The notes: generated from the sequence alone by a model not told the origin. A stretch of DNA of 64,000 bases from Pseudoscleropodium purum (GCA_963969395.1 OZ017803.1:19034001-19098000); one strand, 5' to 3'; shown: positions 11,399-22,544, counted from the first letter of the stretch. Translations and numbers: made by a program.

Positions 11399-11668
11399 TT
11401 ATAGCTCCGCTCTCGCTGCCAAGGTTGGAGCAACCATCTGTTGCACCCGGATGACGTTTTCGTCACGCAACATTTCATAAATTCCCTTCTCAGGTGGTGG
11501 ACTATCCGACGACGCTTCCATTGTGCGGTGTAAGTCTTCTAAATGTTCTCTTGTCACGCTTGGGTTTACGATGAACCCTAATCTCTCGTCAAGTTGCCCA
11601 ATCATCCAGTCCGTCGCTTCATTGTCGTTCTGGTTTGAGGGTGGAAGCTCCTCCATCTTAGCAATCAT
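11399..11668 (-). pseudogene. Probable first coding exon of the CACTA minus-strand gene
   Basis: This open stretch starts MIAKMEELPPSNQNDNEATD and runs 89 codons to 11399. It is acidic and helical (DERLGFIVNPSVTREHLEDL). It begins about 430 bp from the divergent TNP2 start at 12102, so the 11.67-12.10 kb gap is the probable bidirectional promoter of the element. The exon has no recognised domain; assignment rests on strand, order and position. Confidence 0.4.
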
Positions 11669-12101
11669 AGTAGAGAGAGAGAGAGTGAGCCGCTCTGGGA
11701 GTCGCGAAATTGGAAGGAAGAAATGAGCTATTGTCACGATAGCAAGAGAACTTGACGAGCGGAGGTGATGCAAGGCTCTTTCGTAATGAGTGCCGGCGGT
11801 TACCGCCGGCTCGTCATTAAATTGAGGATTCTGACAGTAGTAATCAACATTTAGTAGACATATGTCAGTCATTTACTTGTGTAGTTTTTCGACTATGCAG
11901 TGACTGATGGAGTCATTCAGGAGTTACTAGAGATCCTAGTCAATGCTGAAAGCAGCACTACGACTCACATTTTTTGGAAATAGAAGGTATCACTGATGGA
12001 GGCTAAATAAGTCCATCTATGGTCGTCCCTTCACAGGTTCTAGTCCATTACCCTCCCGCTTTCGGCTCTCTGCATGACATGGTAACAAATTTGCCAAATC
12101 A

Positions 12102-15100
12102 GTGAAGATGATTCCTACTAGGCTTCCATTGTCCGACAGTGGCAGACATAGACTTAGAGATGAGCGCCTTTGGTTGAGGGAGTTACAACGAGCCAGAGAG
12201 TACAATGTGAAGAAGCTGCATTGTCCTTGCACGAAGTGCAAAGGTCGTAAGAGACTTCTCCTGAAGAATGTTCAGGCTCATCTTGTACGTCATAGAAGGC
12301 ATCCAGATTGTGAAATGACGAGGATTCATTTGGAGAGGCCCGGGTGCAAGGTATTCCTTTGACGAGGAGTGGGAGCAAGAATTTTGGGGACCGCATAGAG
12401 AGGCATCAGAAGGCATGGACGCCCTAGATGTTGACACAATAGGCATGCTAAATCAGACATTGCATCTAGTGGACGCTCCAACATTTTTGGCCGAAAGAGT
12501 TCAAGAAGAAGTGAGGAATGCCTTTTCAATGGTGGACTCTATCCACGAGGAGTGCATGGAGGTGTTCCATGGTGATGTTGCGGAGGCTAAAGAATGTTGT
12601 GACAAGCATCCTCTTCCCTCCGAAGAGACTGACGGACTTGATAGTGATGACCAGCACCTTCCAGTTGCAAGCATTAATGGAGTTCACAATGATGGAAGCT
12701 TTGATGCTAGGGCGTTGCAAGGGTGCCTAGAGCCTCTGTACGATGAAGTTGCTTCAAGCAAGCTCATAGCGACGGTCTTGTTGATGAATTTGTGCATTGT
12801 ACATGGTGTAAGCAACCATTACGCCAACGAATTGTTCAGCATTTTGCATTCTCATCTCCTACCAAGGAACAATAACTTGCCTCGAAATTACTACGCCGCG
12901 TAGGCCTTGACAAGGAAATTGGGTTTGACGTACAATACCATCCATGCATGTGAACGAGGCTGTGTGCTTTTTTGTGGGCCCTATGAGCAAGACCTACGGT
13001 GCCCCAAGTGTGGTGGTCGTAGATACCGAGATGAGGAGCGGCGTTGTTTCCAATGAAGGTGTTGCAGCACTTCTCCATCATTTCTAGATTGCAGTGCATA
13101 TTCATGAGTCTAAAAATCTTGCAGCTCTTAGTTTGGCACGCAAAAAATTGGAGCAACTGTGACGGAGGCGATGGCCTCCTCAGGCATCCCTGCGACTCCA
13201 AAGTTTGGAAGCATTTCGAGGAAAATGTGGATCCCTCCTTTGTCCGGGATCCTAGGAATGTTCACTTTGCCTTAACAACTGATGGAGTGAACCCTTACAA
13301 GCAAAATAGGACATCATGGTCAACATGGCCAGTGTTGCTATTGAACTACAACTTACCCCCTTGGTTGAGCACAAATAAGTTTTTCATTTTGTTAGCACTC
13401 TTAATTCTAGGGAGGGAATCAGTGACGAGTGACGTGTTTGATGTATATTTAGAGCCGCTAGTGGAGGAGTTGTCGGAGCTTTAGGCCGGAGTCCCTGCCC
13501 ATGATGTCACTAAGGATGCAGGTAAAAAGGCTTTTCAGTTGTGTGCTATGTTGCTATCAACTATACACGGCTTCCTGGGGTATGGTACAGTTGGAGGATT
13601 TTGTCGTCAAGGGTATGCAACGTGTCCATGGTGTGGTGAAGACCTTGGTATTGAGCATTCTATTGAATTGTCCAAGCAAACTTACGGTGGGACTCGTCGA
13701 TGGCTACCTAAAGATCATCCTTACAGATCAGAAGGTATGAAGGACCACTTTCACGGATTAATGGAAAACTGCTTGAAACCCCGGGCTATAACTATGGAGG
13801 AACAAATGTAGCATGCACTACAGTGTAAGGCATGGAAAGTTGCCGAAAACAGAGAGGGTGCCGCAGGGGACCTCTCCAAAAATTTTGGCCTAAATTGGTT
13901 GAGCATTCTATTTTGATTGCCATACTAGAAGATAAGTGTCTCTAAATTTTGGCCTTTTTGAGCAGAAAACCTTAGATGGGACTCGTATGTGACTTTCCAG
14001 TCACTCGCTAGTTCTCCCAAGTCATTTACGAGTTACTATTATAGGGATATCTCAACGTTTGACTACAAAATGACTAGTATGTAACCAGGTTGTGACTATG
14101 GACTTGTACCTAATCTATTGGTTATGTCTACATTGCGAGTATCTTCTCATTCGCTACACGCTAGTCCTCATGCATTGCGAAATGAATCTTGCCAAGAACT
14201 TTCTGAAAACTATATCAGGGAAGGACACAGTCAAAGTGCGGAGGGATCTACAATGCCAAAATGTCAGGAGGTACTTGTGGCTCGCTCCACACCCATGTAA
14301 AGCAAGAAAGATGGTGAAGCCATAAGCATCTTGTGTTTTGTCCAAACAGGAGTTTGAAAATTTTGTCAAGTGCATACAAGATTTGAAAACACCCACGGGG
14401 TACTCCTCAAACCTTAGTAAGTGTCTCTACAAGAAGAATTTAGGTGGCCTAAAGTCGCATGATTACTATATTCTGATGCAGCAAATCATGCCACTAGCTC
14501 TTCGTGATCTGATGGAACCAGGACCTCGTATGGCTATTATGAAAATGTGCAGGGTATTTCGTCGCTTGGACACAAAGGTATACAATCCAGCAGACTTTCC
14601 GTCTCTGGAAGCAGATGTGGCAGAGAGCATGGCTCTTTTGGAGATCGAATTTCCACCTTCATTTTTTGACATAATGACTCATCTCCCATACCATTTGGCA
14701 AAGGAATTGGACTTGTGTCGTCCAGTTAGTGCAAGGTGGATGTATCTAATGGAGTGCTATATAAAAGTATTGAAGAACCACGTCCGAAACATGGCACGAC
14801 CAGAGGCATGCATGGCAGAGGGGTACTTGAAAGATGAATGCATTGGATTCATTACAAAGTACCTACATAGCTTTGAGGGCTCTCACAGGCGTGTATGGAA
14901 TGAAGACGAAGAATACGGAAATGTTGAAGAAGTTTTGCAAGGAGTAGGAAGGCCGTACGTGATGAATTCCAAGTTGAGAGATGTGGCCCACCACTATGTG
15001 CTCTCGAATACTACGACCATGCAGGATTCATTCATATAAGTTAAGGAGTTCACTCTTCCATGTGATACTGTGATCCCTAGACTCTAGTATGGCTGAACTG

Positions 15101-15935
15101 TGAAGTCCTTTGTGTAAGCTAGGGACATTTTGACTTGAAATCTTGTGTAGTTCTGCATTAGTTGTAGTGGAGTCATTTTCAAGTCTTGCAGATGTTGAAT
15201 GACTCGCAGTCGACATAGAAGTGACTACTTCAAGTCACAGAGAAGTCATAGAACTTCCATTGTCTGATGAGAATTACTCCTAAAGTCTAGACAACGCGTC
15301 CTACTGGATCTATTTTGGAGTGCGGACTGTCTGCTTCCGGGTTTAATTGTATTTCCATGGATTGGCCAGGATGTAGAGGACTGAATTGCAAGAGAATCCG
15401 GAAATGCCATCCTTAGCTGATTGGATGCAACGCAAAGTGGGAGAGTCGGACTTCGATTTGCATAACCCAGAACATATGGACCACTTTCTCCTCAGAAAGA
15501 AGCTGTCCCAGAGAGCTACTAGATATACACGAGTCACAACATTTGGCAACCACTTTAGAGTGGAGGATGACAGTACAAGATACTTGTTGAGTTACAATAG
15601 TGGGGTAGCATCCATTTTCCACGAGACTGCTGGAAATGTTGAAGAATCCTCTGTGAACTACGTGGGAGTACTTCAAGACGTACTTGAGTTGGATTATGGT
15701 GCATTGAATACGAAGATAATTCTGCTGCGTTGTAAGTGGGTGAAAACCATAGACAATTGAGGTAACCCTACGTATACGAAGGATGAGGTTGGATTCCTTG
15801 TAGTGAACTTTTGGCACAAATTGCCTCGCTTGGTAGACCCGTTCATTTTTCCAAGCCAAACTACTCAAGTTTTCTTTTCAGATGTTACAGGAAGATTGGG
15901 TTGGAAAGTTGTGTTACGAAAAGAAGCACGAGTTT
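12102..15935 (+). pseudogene. TNP2-type CACTA transposase (Transposase_21, DUF4218, DUF4216), degenerate
   Basis: The plus strand holds the plant TNP2 landmarks in order: an N-terminal zinc-binding segment CPCTKCKGRKRLLLKNVQAH (12.2 kb), FDEEWEQEFW after a frameshift near 12350, CERGCVLFCGPYEQDLRCPK (12.95 kb), CFPMKVLQHFSIISRLQCIF and LLRHPCDSKVWKHF (13.05-13.2 kb), DPRNVHFALTTDGVNPYKQN and WPVLLLNYNLPPWL (13.25-13.37 kb), ATCPWCGEDLG (13.62 kb), VLMHCEMNLAKNFL (14.17 kb), GLKSHDYYILMQQ through DUF4218 (14.4-14.9 kb), and DUF4216 with LELDYGALNTKIILLRCKW and GFLVVNFWHKL (15.4-15.9 kb). In-frame stops occur near 12901, 13482, 14323 and 15759, with frameshifts near 12350 and 13043. AGTCA-rich introns lie near 13.9-14.1 and 15.04-15.35 kb. 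It would have cut the element ends when intact. Confidence 0.9.
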
Positions 15936-16689
15936 GACGAGAGGTCATTGAACATCCAATGCATTTATGAACACAGCAGTGGAGAGTGACGGGCTAAAAG
16001 CTCCCCATAACCTACCAATTCTAACCGAAATAGTAAATTTAATTAGGGCCATAGAATTGTTGGAGGAAAACAACTTGTTAGCACGGTGTCGGGTTGAGAT
16101 GAATGCGCTTTGGGAATACACAGGATATCTGGTTGCAACTGGAATTAGTTAACCAGGGACTTCAAACAATCTTCAGGTCTTCAATCTTCGGTCTTCAATC
16201 TTCAATCTTCCTCTGACCTACCCTGTGTTGGCTCTAAACGGGTAAGGGTTTGATCAGGTAGGTGATAAGAAACCACAGGCCTCGGACGGGTATAACGGGA
16301 CAACATAACACGAGATGCCGTCCGGATGATGGACTCCTAAACTTCAAACCCACAGTGACCAGCAATTGTGCTTCACCGGTGGGAACAACAAAATATGACC
16401 ATGTAGGTGATCAATCCCACTTTGTCACCACAAACACAAAATGGGGCTACTCTTGGATACCCACAAAGCCCGCAACAAGTTTACAATGCAGAAAGGAAAA
16501 ACAACTAGCCTTCAAAACCGGCTGGGAATAACAAATAAAACAAATCGGGCCACAAACCACAACACACAAGAGGGTTCCAAAGATCTTCACTTCTTCATTT
16601 CTTCATTCCTCTATGTCTTGTATTCTTGAAGTGTTCAAAAACACAACAAGAAAATTGAAAACTAACCCCAAACTACTTCTGAACTTCAA

Positions 16690-17180
16690 ACTAACACTAC
16701 ATAGGTTTCACAACTTCAAATATTAAGTATCTTAGCTCTCTGGAAAGCTAACAAAATACACTAAAACTCCTCCAAATTTGAACTCATTCTAAGCTACTAT
16801 CTAAACATTATGGACAAACAAGTCTTGGCCTTTCTTTTCTAAAGGCAGCAGACCTCTTCACCTTTGGATCTCCATATCTCGTTCAAAAATACTCCAATTG
16901 TAAAGTATAATAAGTCTCTAGAAAGCTAACAAAATACACTAATACTCCTCTAAATTTGAGCTCATTGTAAACTACTGTCCAGACATTATGAACAAAGCAA
17001 GCCTCGGCCTTCCTTCTCTAAAGGCAACAGACCTTTCTACCTTTGAATCTCTATATCTCACTCAAAAATACTCCAATTGTGAAGTGTAACATGTCTATAG
17101 AAAGCTAACAAAATACACTAATATTCATCTAAATTTGAGCTCATTCCAAGCTATTGTCTAGACATCAAAGGCCTCGAAAG
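16690..17180. repeat. Tandem repeat, about 179 bp x 2.7
   Basis: GAAAGCTAACAAAATACACTA recurs at about 16743, 16921 and 17100, giving a period of 178-180 bp. Each unit also carries the segments TCTAAAGGCA(G/A)CAGACC and ACTCCAATTGT(A/G)AAGT. Units differ by scattered substitutions. A diverged version of the same array follows the pseudogene copy of the cassette at 29.75-30.2 kb. Confidence 0.85.
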
Positions 17181-17692
17181 TCTCGGCTCCTCTTAATTGG
17201 GTAATCACAAACTTCCTACCTTCAAACTATCACAACTCCTTCAATAATCTTTCAAATCAAGCTTGCAAACTTATTTTGGAAAGCTAATTTTACAAGGAAC
17301 AAACTCACCAATTTTTCTTTCAAAAGAGCTCATACATACCGAGATATCTCCCTCTGAAATTCGGTTTTCCTAGACACCTCTACACATCCAGACTTCTTTC
17401 TTTTTCCACACACTCACTAAGCATTTTTTCCCTCTTTTCTTCCCTATCTCCAGTGAGGGGTGGAGGCACATCAGCTCATGTCCCTACCAAGACCCCACCT
17501 AAGATGCCAAAAAATCCCCATTCACACTCTCTCTTTACTCTAAAACCCTAGCTAACTTTTAATCACTAACTTCTCATTATACGTTTATAATCACACACTG
17601 TGATTTTAATAAAATACTCAAAGTATAAAATTAGTAACTAACATTTAATAAATGCTCACTAGAGATAAAAAATTAGAGGTCCAATCACAGCT

Positions 17693-18151
17693 TCACTTCA
17701 TCTGCAAAAAGTTGAGAATGCGTTTGATGGTGACAGCAACGTAATTTGTACGCTTGGACTTCATCAATGGGTTGACTAAACCTGTCAACCAACGTTGGTG
17801 GTCACGACTATCCTCCACCGGCCGAACCATACAATAATAATGATCGATGTTTTTGCCCTCATAACTCGCTTCAAAAGTCACTTCCCGAGTGCTTGGCTCA
17901 ATACACCCAACTTGGAGCAAGATTACCAAAACACGAGCATTGGTATCAAGATTACCGTGCCATCGCCGCTCCACACGAGATTGCTTTGGTGGTCGAGAAA
18001 GCCCAGCTTCATCTCGAAGATGCCTAAGTGGCAATGCAAGATCCCATACCAAAAGGGGTTGATCTAGTAGCTGTGACAATGGAAGCTCGAATTCAGCCTC
18101 TGGTTGAAGCTCTTCATCTTGAAACTCAGAAAAAACCCTCCAGTTCGACAT
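17693..18151 (-). CDS. Uncharacterised 152-aa protein (cassette copy A, intact frame)
   Basis: I do not recognise this protein. The ORF extends upstream to 18181, but homology with the copy at 28827 begins at the internal ATG at 18151 (MSNWRVFSEFQ here, MSNGRIFSESQ there), so that start is chosen. Features in order: an acidic N-terminus ending FELPLSQLLDQP; a basic middle RPPKQSRVERRWHGNL; a hydrophobic strand VLVILLQVGCIE; a conserved block SYEGKNIDHYYCMVRP; and a C-terminal helical block VNPLMKSKRTNYVAVTIKR, then ILNFL. No signal peptide or membrane helix is apparent. The WHG and YYCMVRP blocks look like a small folded domain. A TATA-like TATTTAAG lies 68 nt upstream. The intact frame in an otherwise decayed 18.5-kb element suggests recent function or a later arrival. 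Confidence 0.65.
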   Translation of the reverse strand: MSNWRVFSEFQDEELQPEAEFELPLSQLLDQPLLVWDLALPLRHLRDEAGLSRPPKQSRVERRWHGNLDTNARVLVILLQVGCIEPSTREVTFEASYEGKNIDHYYCMVRPVEDSRDHQRWLTGLVNPLMKSKRTNYVAVTIKRILNFLQMK

Positions 18152-18218
18152 TCTAACTCTAAAGTAGAAAACAAAATCCACTACTTGAATGTAATGAAGT
18201 TCTAAGACAAACTACCTT

Positions 18219-18251
18219 CTTAAATAGATGTCAGAGCGGTGTCACCTTGAA
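18219..18251 (-). promoter_or_regulatory. Conserved promoter of the 152-aa ORF
   Basis: The minus strand carries TTCAAGGTGACACC followed by TATTTAAG (18226-18219), about 70 nt upstream of the ATG at 18151. The second cassette copy has the identical 14-mer followed by TATATAAAG, 76 nt upstream of its ATG. Confidence 0.5.
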
Positions 18252-18427
18252 GCTACTCAATATAGCATATTATAATATGTTTTTACCTAATATACAAATC
18301 TACAACAAGACAACGGGCAAATATTAGTGTCATTCCAATACATGAAACGCTCATACATACTGCCAGCCTTGCAGAGCATGTACAAGTGATTAGAGCATTA
18401 GCCATCCTTTTTAGCATACAAAATTTC

Positions 18428-18745
18428 AATGAAGCCTTGAACATTTACAAAGAGAAATTAGAAGAAGATCCAATTCTGTGGACATTGGTACTTAGGCAAC
18501 GTATGAGTACCTTGAGCATTGATTGCACTACCTAAAAGTCAATGTCCACAAAAACTATAAGATGATTGAAAAATGATTGTAGTAGTCATTTGGCAATCAA
18601 GTGGAAGTCATCATGGATAGTCGTTTGTGGTAGTGAATTTGGGACGCCTTTTAGAAAAAGCATACCCTATTCTGAGTCCTTGAAGAATTTAAAAGAAGCC
18701 TTGAACATTTACAGAGAGAAATTAGAAGAAGATCTAATTCTACAT
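18428..18745. repeat. Pair of about 50-bp direct repeats, 260 bp apart, near the CACTA right end
   Basis: GAAGCCTTGAACATTTACA plus the following AGAGAAATTAGAAGAAGATC occurs near 18432 and again near 18692 with few differences. The second lies in a short plus-strand open frame (18566-18856) reading KEALNIYREKLEED; I do not regard it as a proven gene. Confidence 0.6.
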
Positions 18746-18859
18746 TGCCATCTATCATTGTTATACGACACCTCACTCGAGCAGACTCTCTACTATTTGA
18801 TTCGTTACTTTTTTCGAGTAGAGATTTCTCACATCTTTGACCTTATTGGCCTCTAAAGT

Positions 18860-19747
18860 GAAAATGTCGAGAAGAAGTTCTCGCAAATAATCCTTGACAA
18901 GATATTGGTGGGTCCTTTGGACCAAGGAGCTCACTATTTGATCATTTTGATGATGTGAAACGTGATGGAATATATCCTTCCACTCTTGAAACTACATCAA
19001 ACATTAGGAAGGTGGTAGAAAGCCTATACTTGAAGTCCACCAAAATAATGGTGTAATTTCAGTGGTGGTCTCTGTGAGGGACCTTCGTTAATTTTAAATG
19101 TTTATTATGTACTGGACGTGCACCTTATAAACTACAGTTATATGTTAGTCATTTTGGAGTCGCCATGTAGAAACGTCAAAGTCACATACTAGTAGCCCCG
19201 GAATGACTGGTGTCCACGTCAGCCCCTTCATAGGCCCGGTGGTGGCAGTGGAAATCGATTCATTTAGCACTTTGTCTTCAAGGTAGTCATTTCCGAGTCT
19301 CATTGAAGTTACCGGAAGCCGCGTCTTTGAAGTCCTAAACTAGGTACTTGCTCCAACTTTTTTACTTCCTACCCAAAGTCCGCCACAGCAGGCAGCATTA
19401 ACCACCCAAAATCACTAAGTCATTTCTTACTCACTAAAAAGACATGCAAAGTATTATTTGGTGACTTGAAGTGACTTTTTAATGACTAAGGCGTTTGCCA
19501 CTGACTTACCTTAGTTCCCAACGTTATCTCATTCCCAGGGAGAACTAAAAATCGTAGATGAAAGTCTACCTTCATTGCACCCTCGTTTGCGGTTTAGAAA
19601 AATGACTGCCAAATGACTCTTCCAATGCTGCTGCCCTAGTGCTAGTGCAATTATGGAATTCGCAGACATTTTTTAGTTGTTCCGAACATATAGTCACTTT
19701 ACAGTCATTTCCTCTAGTCATTTATTCACTATTTTTTTTTTGTAGTG
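18860..19747. repeat. Right CACTA subterminal region and terminal inverted repeat
   Basis: AGTCAT/ATGACT motifs are again dense (19140-19200, 19285-19300, 19420-19490, 19595-19620, 19690-19735) and lead into the inverted terminus ending TTTTGTAGTG at 19747, followed by AAT. No gene is supported here. Confidence 0.8.
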
Positions 19748-19750
19748 AAT

Positions 19751-19890
19751 GTTTTTATTGGAATTCCATGAGTTCAAGCAACCGCTTTTAGGAACATTCC
19801 ATCATCTACATCTTCTAAAGCCTCTTTCAATTAGGCCTATGTTAAATTTCCATTTTTTTTTGTTTGACTCTTTTGGCAGGTGTATGGTGA
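19751..19890 (-). pseudogene. Pogo/jerky-like transposase, N-terminal psq-type HTH piece
   Basis: The minus strand reads LKEALEDVDDGMFLKAVA, a stop, then THGIPIKT up to the CACTA insertion point. This is the psq/HTH helix pair of pogo/jerky-like transposases (pattern EAL..V..G....AA..YGIP..T). Removing the CACTA and one AAT joins it directly to FRGHAYGKTLSRRR at 1220. Upstream frames are broken, and the true start was not found. Confidence 0.75.
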
Positions 19891-19959
19891 GTTGTAGGGG
19901 GAGGTCTATCATTTACCTCTGGAGATTTCTACCATGACTATCGAGACTATTTTGGATTG

Positions 19960-20640
19960 GGTTGAAAATTGCCATCCTGCTCCAAACTCAGTTCTCCATC
20001 GCCGTCAATTTCCCTCCAAAAGCTCTGCTAACTTGGAAAAGAATCCACTTAGTCGCCTCTCCAACAACATCAGCTAATTCCGTTGAGGCTCTATCAAAAA
20101 GGTCGATTACTCCATTGAATGCAGGCTCATCTCCGTGGATATCACTAGCTCCGTCGAAGTCGCTACCAACTCCATCAAAGTTGTTGCTTGCTCCCCCGAT
20201 ATCTCCAACTCCATTGAAGTTGGTAGTTCTAGCCAGGGTTGACAGGACGGTCGAACATCCGGGACGTCCGAACGCGGACGCTGTGTCTGCAGCGTCCGCT
20301 GACATTCGTAGTCCCGGTGGACGTAGCGTCTGCCGGGACCGCCCTGTCCGCCTGGACCCCCGTCCGCCCCGGTACGGCCGTTCACCCGGTTACGGCCGTC
20401 CAATCGACACGCGGACTGATGTGGTCTGCATGATCTGGGCGTCCGCCTCAGGTCGTCCGCCCCATCCGTCCACCTTCCAACGGCGAGAGGGACACTGCGT
20501 CCGTGAGGACAGATGTCCAGGTTACAAACGCTATTTTGGGACGGACGTACTGATTAGTCAACCCTGGTTCTAGCACAGTTTGTAGCAGCTCCATCAATGT
20601 TGCCGACAGGTCCCTAGAGGTTGTCGGTAGGATTAAGGGG
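19960..20640. repeat. Short tandem-like repeats (ACTCCATTGAAGTTG type) flanking the hAT MITE
   Basis: Outside the MITE the sequence repeats AACTCCATCAAAGTTG/AACTCCATTGAAGTTG-like units with a period of roughly 30-35 bp. Both strands are open for about 100 codons only because the repeats lack stops. I see no supported gene. Confidence 0.4.
20234..20566. mobile_element. hAT-type MITE, 333 bp
   Basis: The ends are CAGGGTTGAC and its inverse, GTCAACCCTG, flanked by a perfect 8-bp duplication GTTCTAGC (20226-20233 and 20567-20574), as expected for hAT elements. The interior is strikingly GC-rich in an AT-rich region and packed with GGACG/CGTCC motifs (GGACGGTCG, GGACGTCCG, CGTCCGCC), probably subterminal transposase sites. 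It has no credible coding capacity. Confidence 0.92.
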
Positions 20641-22540
20641 ACCCACCTCCCTGAATTGCAACTCCAATTGACCCGCCTCAACAACAACATGGACATTGAA
20701 TTCCCTGCCTTCCTAAATCAGCATTGCATCTTCTTATTGGGTGTCGTGTCCTCTTTATTGCTTGCATTTGACTACAGGCGGGTCATTGCTGGAGCCTGCA
20801 GCAACACGGCTACATCATCTAACAAGGTAAGTTTGTTTGTCAATCCAATCTCCTTGTATGGAACTTTGTAGAGTTATAGGTTTTAAAATTGTTTGCTATC
20901 TTGCATTTACATTGCTTCGACCAAGAACTTGGAGATAGTGTTCAAGCAAATAAGTAGAGTTGTCAAACTCTTTTTCTTGATGTTCAACTCGGCTTGCTAC
21001 GTCTACATTATTTGCTACTGCATTTCCATTTTCATGGATTTTTTCTACAACCCAATCAAAAGATTCAAGAATGTCTTCACTGTCCTCCTCTTCCTTAACA
21101 CTATAGTCAGTTTCGTAATCACTGCCATTGGATTCGCAACTCTGAGGTGGCTTGTATTCGCTACCACCACTTTCACTATCTTTAGAATCATTTGGAAAGT
21201 CTTCATCTTCATTAGAATACTCCATACAATTGCCTTGCACCTAGCTTTCAGCCTTACACAAATTTGCATGAAAGAAAATGTTAGATATTGTATATACATA
21301 TTAATACATTAAACATGACATCACAATTGGAAGAATTGACAAATTGTAAACTTACAAATATGTTGGGTAATGCAAACTAAGACAAAAGCAAGTTTGTAAA
21401 TTGGAAGGAAGAACTAGTTTGAAGCTCAAATTACCCAGAATTAAAAAATGTAACAATTTCTCTAGGTTCCACTCTCAATTTTGCAAGACTGAAAGTGATA
21501 TGTACCTTTAGCTCTCAATTGCTGAAATATTTCAAATTCTTGTCTGTATGAAGGCGAAATAGTCACTTCTTAACTAATTAATGACTCCTTGAATATGAAT
21601 TGGGCCCTTTAATTCTCCAAATGCGATAATTTGCTTTCTTGAAAATGTTTGGCGCATGCTCTTTCAAGTGAACTTGAATGCCCTAACATCTGTCCCATTA
21701 TGCACTTCAATTATTGCTACAGATTCTGTTTGGATTCAAAAGAAGACAATTTTTTATTGTTTTCTTTTTTAAAAAGAAATTTACTTTTTTTTAAATTAGC
21801 ATACTCTGTTTCTAATTGTACCCATTACTAAAGTAAAAAGTAATTAGTGTATATTCTAAAATCGATCTCACCACGTACATCAAAAATTTAATGACCATTT
21901 TGTATCTGTTTATCAACCATTCATTGTCAATTTTGAGGTTATTTATAGAGACGCTTCCAACAAATGGGTCGCATTTAACGACACTTACCTTATTACCTTT
22001 GTGGGAGTGGCACTTCTTGGTTTATACAACAAGAATTGATCCTTTGTTGTATCGTCCAAGCTCCTCTAAACTCCTCGATTAACAAAATCATAGAAACAAT
22101 TGAACCTCAGAAGGAGAGAAAAAGGAAGAACTTTGCATATCTAATGGCCAATACAATAAGCACAACAAGCTATTGTTGATGTGAAAATGGCACATGAATT
22201 AAAATATCAATTGCCAATTCATTTGATGAGGTTGAAACTAATTTATAGATACAAGTTTGATTTGAGATTATACATGAGTTGCTACGAACATCCAAAATTT
22301 ACATGCATGTTGTATGTGTGTCAACCTTATGTTTATCTTTCAATCAATCCCCTTCAAATCAATCAAAGCAAAAATTGAGGTACCAAAATCTTTCTTCAAT
22401 TGAAACATCAATATACGTCAATGGTGCTCATTCAAATTTGAGATTTGAATAATGCAAATTTCAAAATCAAGTGTAGGTGTGAAAATGACAAACAACTGAA
22501 ACAAAAAAAATTATTGCATTAGATGGTTTTTTAGCTTGTG
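20640..22540. other. AT-rich stretch with one weak minus-strand ORF
   Basis: The only candidate is 21240-20896 on the minus strand: 114 codons, very acidic (YSNEDEDFPNDSKDSESGGS, VKEEEDSEDILESFDWV). It has no recognised domain and no clear splice partners, and could be an exon of a dead gene. The rest holds nothing I can support. Confidence 0.25.
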
Positions 22541-22544
22541 TAGA

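Larger units (their letters stand above)
16190..18300 (-). other. Gene cassette copy A (promoter, unknown ORF, tandem array, tail) inside the CACTA
   Basis: Read on the minus strand, this segment matches 28.66-30.64 kb in order: TTCAAGGTGACACC (18238-18251 here, 28714-28727 there), a TATA-like box, the 152-aa ORF, an AT-rich spacer, repeats with a period near 179 bp, then a tail with GTGACAAAGTGG (16417-16429 region here, 30327-30338 there) and TTTAGAGCCA (16229-16238 here, 30565-30574 there). Boundaries are approximate and no flanking duplication was found. Sitting between TNP2 and the right end, it may be cargo of the CACTA or an independent insertion. Confidence 0.7.
1224..19747. mobile_element. 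CACTA (En/Spm-type) DNA transposon, 18.5 kb, carrying nested insertions
   Basis: The left end reads CACCACA8 TAGTGAATAAATGACT; the reverse complement of the right end reads CACTACA10 TAGTGAATAAATGACT. The inverted ends stay similar for about 46 bp, including a second AAATGACTG. AAT flanks both ends (1221-1223 and 19748-19750), the 3-bp duplication expected for CACTA. Deleting the element with one AAT fuses the minus-strand frame as GIPIKT-F-RGHAYG, restoring a pogo/jerky-like transposase. Inside are a broken TNP2 gene (plus), a divergent TnpA-like/FCP1 region (minus), a 3.3-kb nested element (4489-7789) and a gene cassette (about 16.2-18.3 kb). All transposase frames carry stops or frameshifts, so this copy is not autonomous, though its ends look usable in trans. 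Confidence 0.95.

Noticed and set aside
16190..18300. Cassette copy A as a solo LTR with an internal ORF
   Set aside because: TATA box and tail with TTTAGAGCCA recall U3 and a primer-binding site, but the string does not match the initiator-tRNA complement TGGTATCAGAGC, and no TG/CA ends with a 5-bp duplication were found.
18566..18856. TPR/kinesin-light-chain-like fragment (KEALNIYREKLEED)
   Set aside because: Only one helix-like motif, created by a local direct repeat; no second TPR unit in frame.
19988..20305. Minus-strand protein rich in NF(D/N)GV repeats
   Set aside because: The frame is open because of short tandem DNA repeats and runs into the hAT MITE, so it is not a gene.
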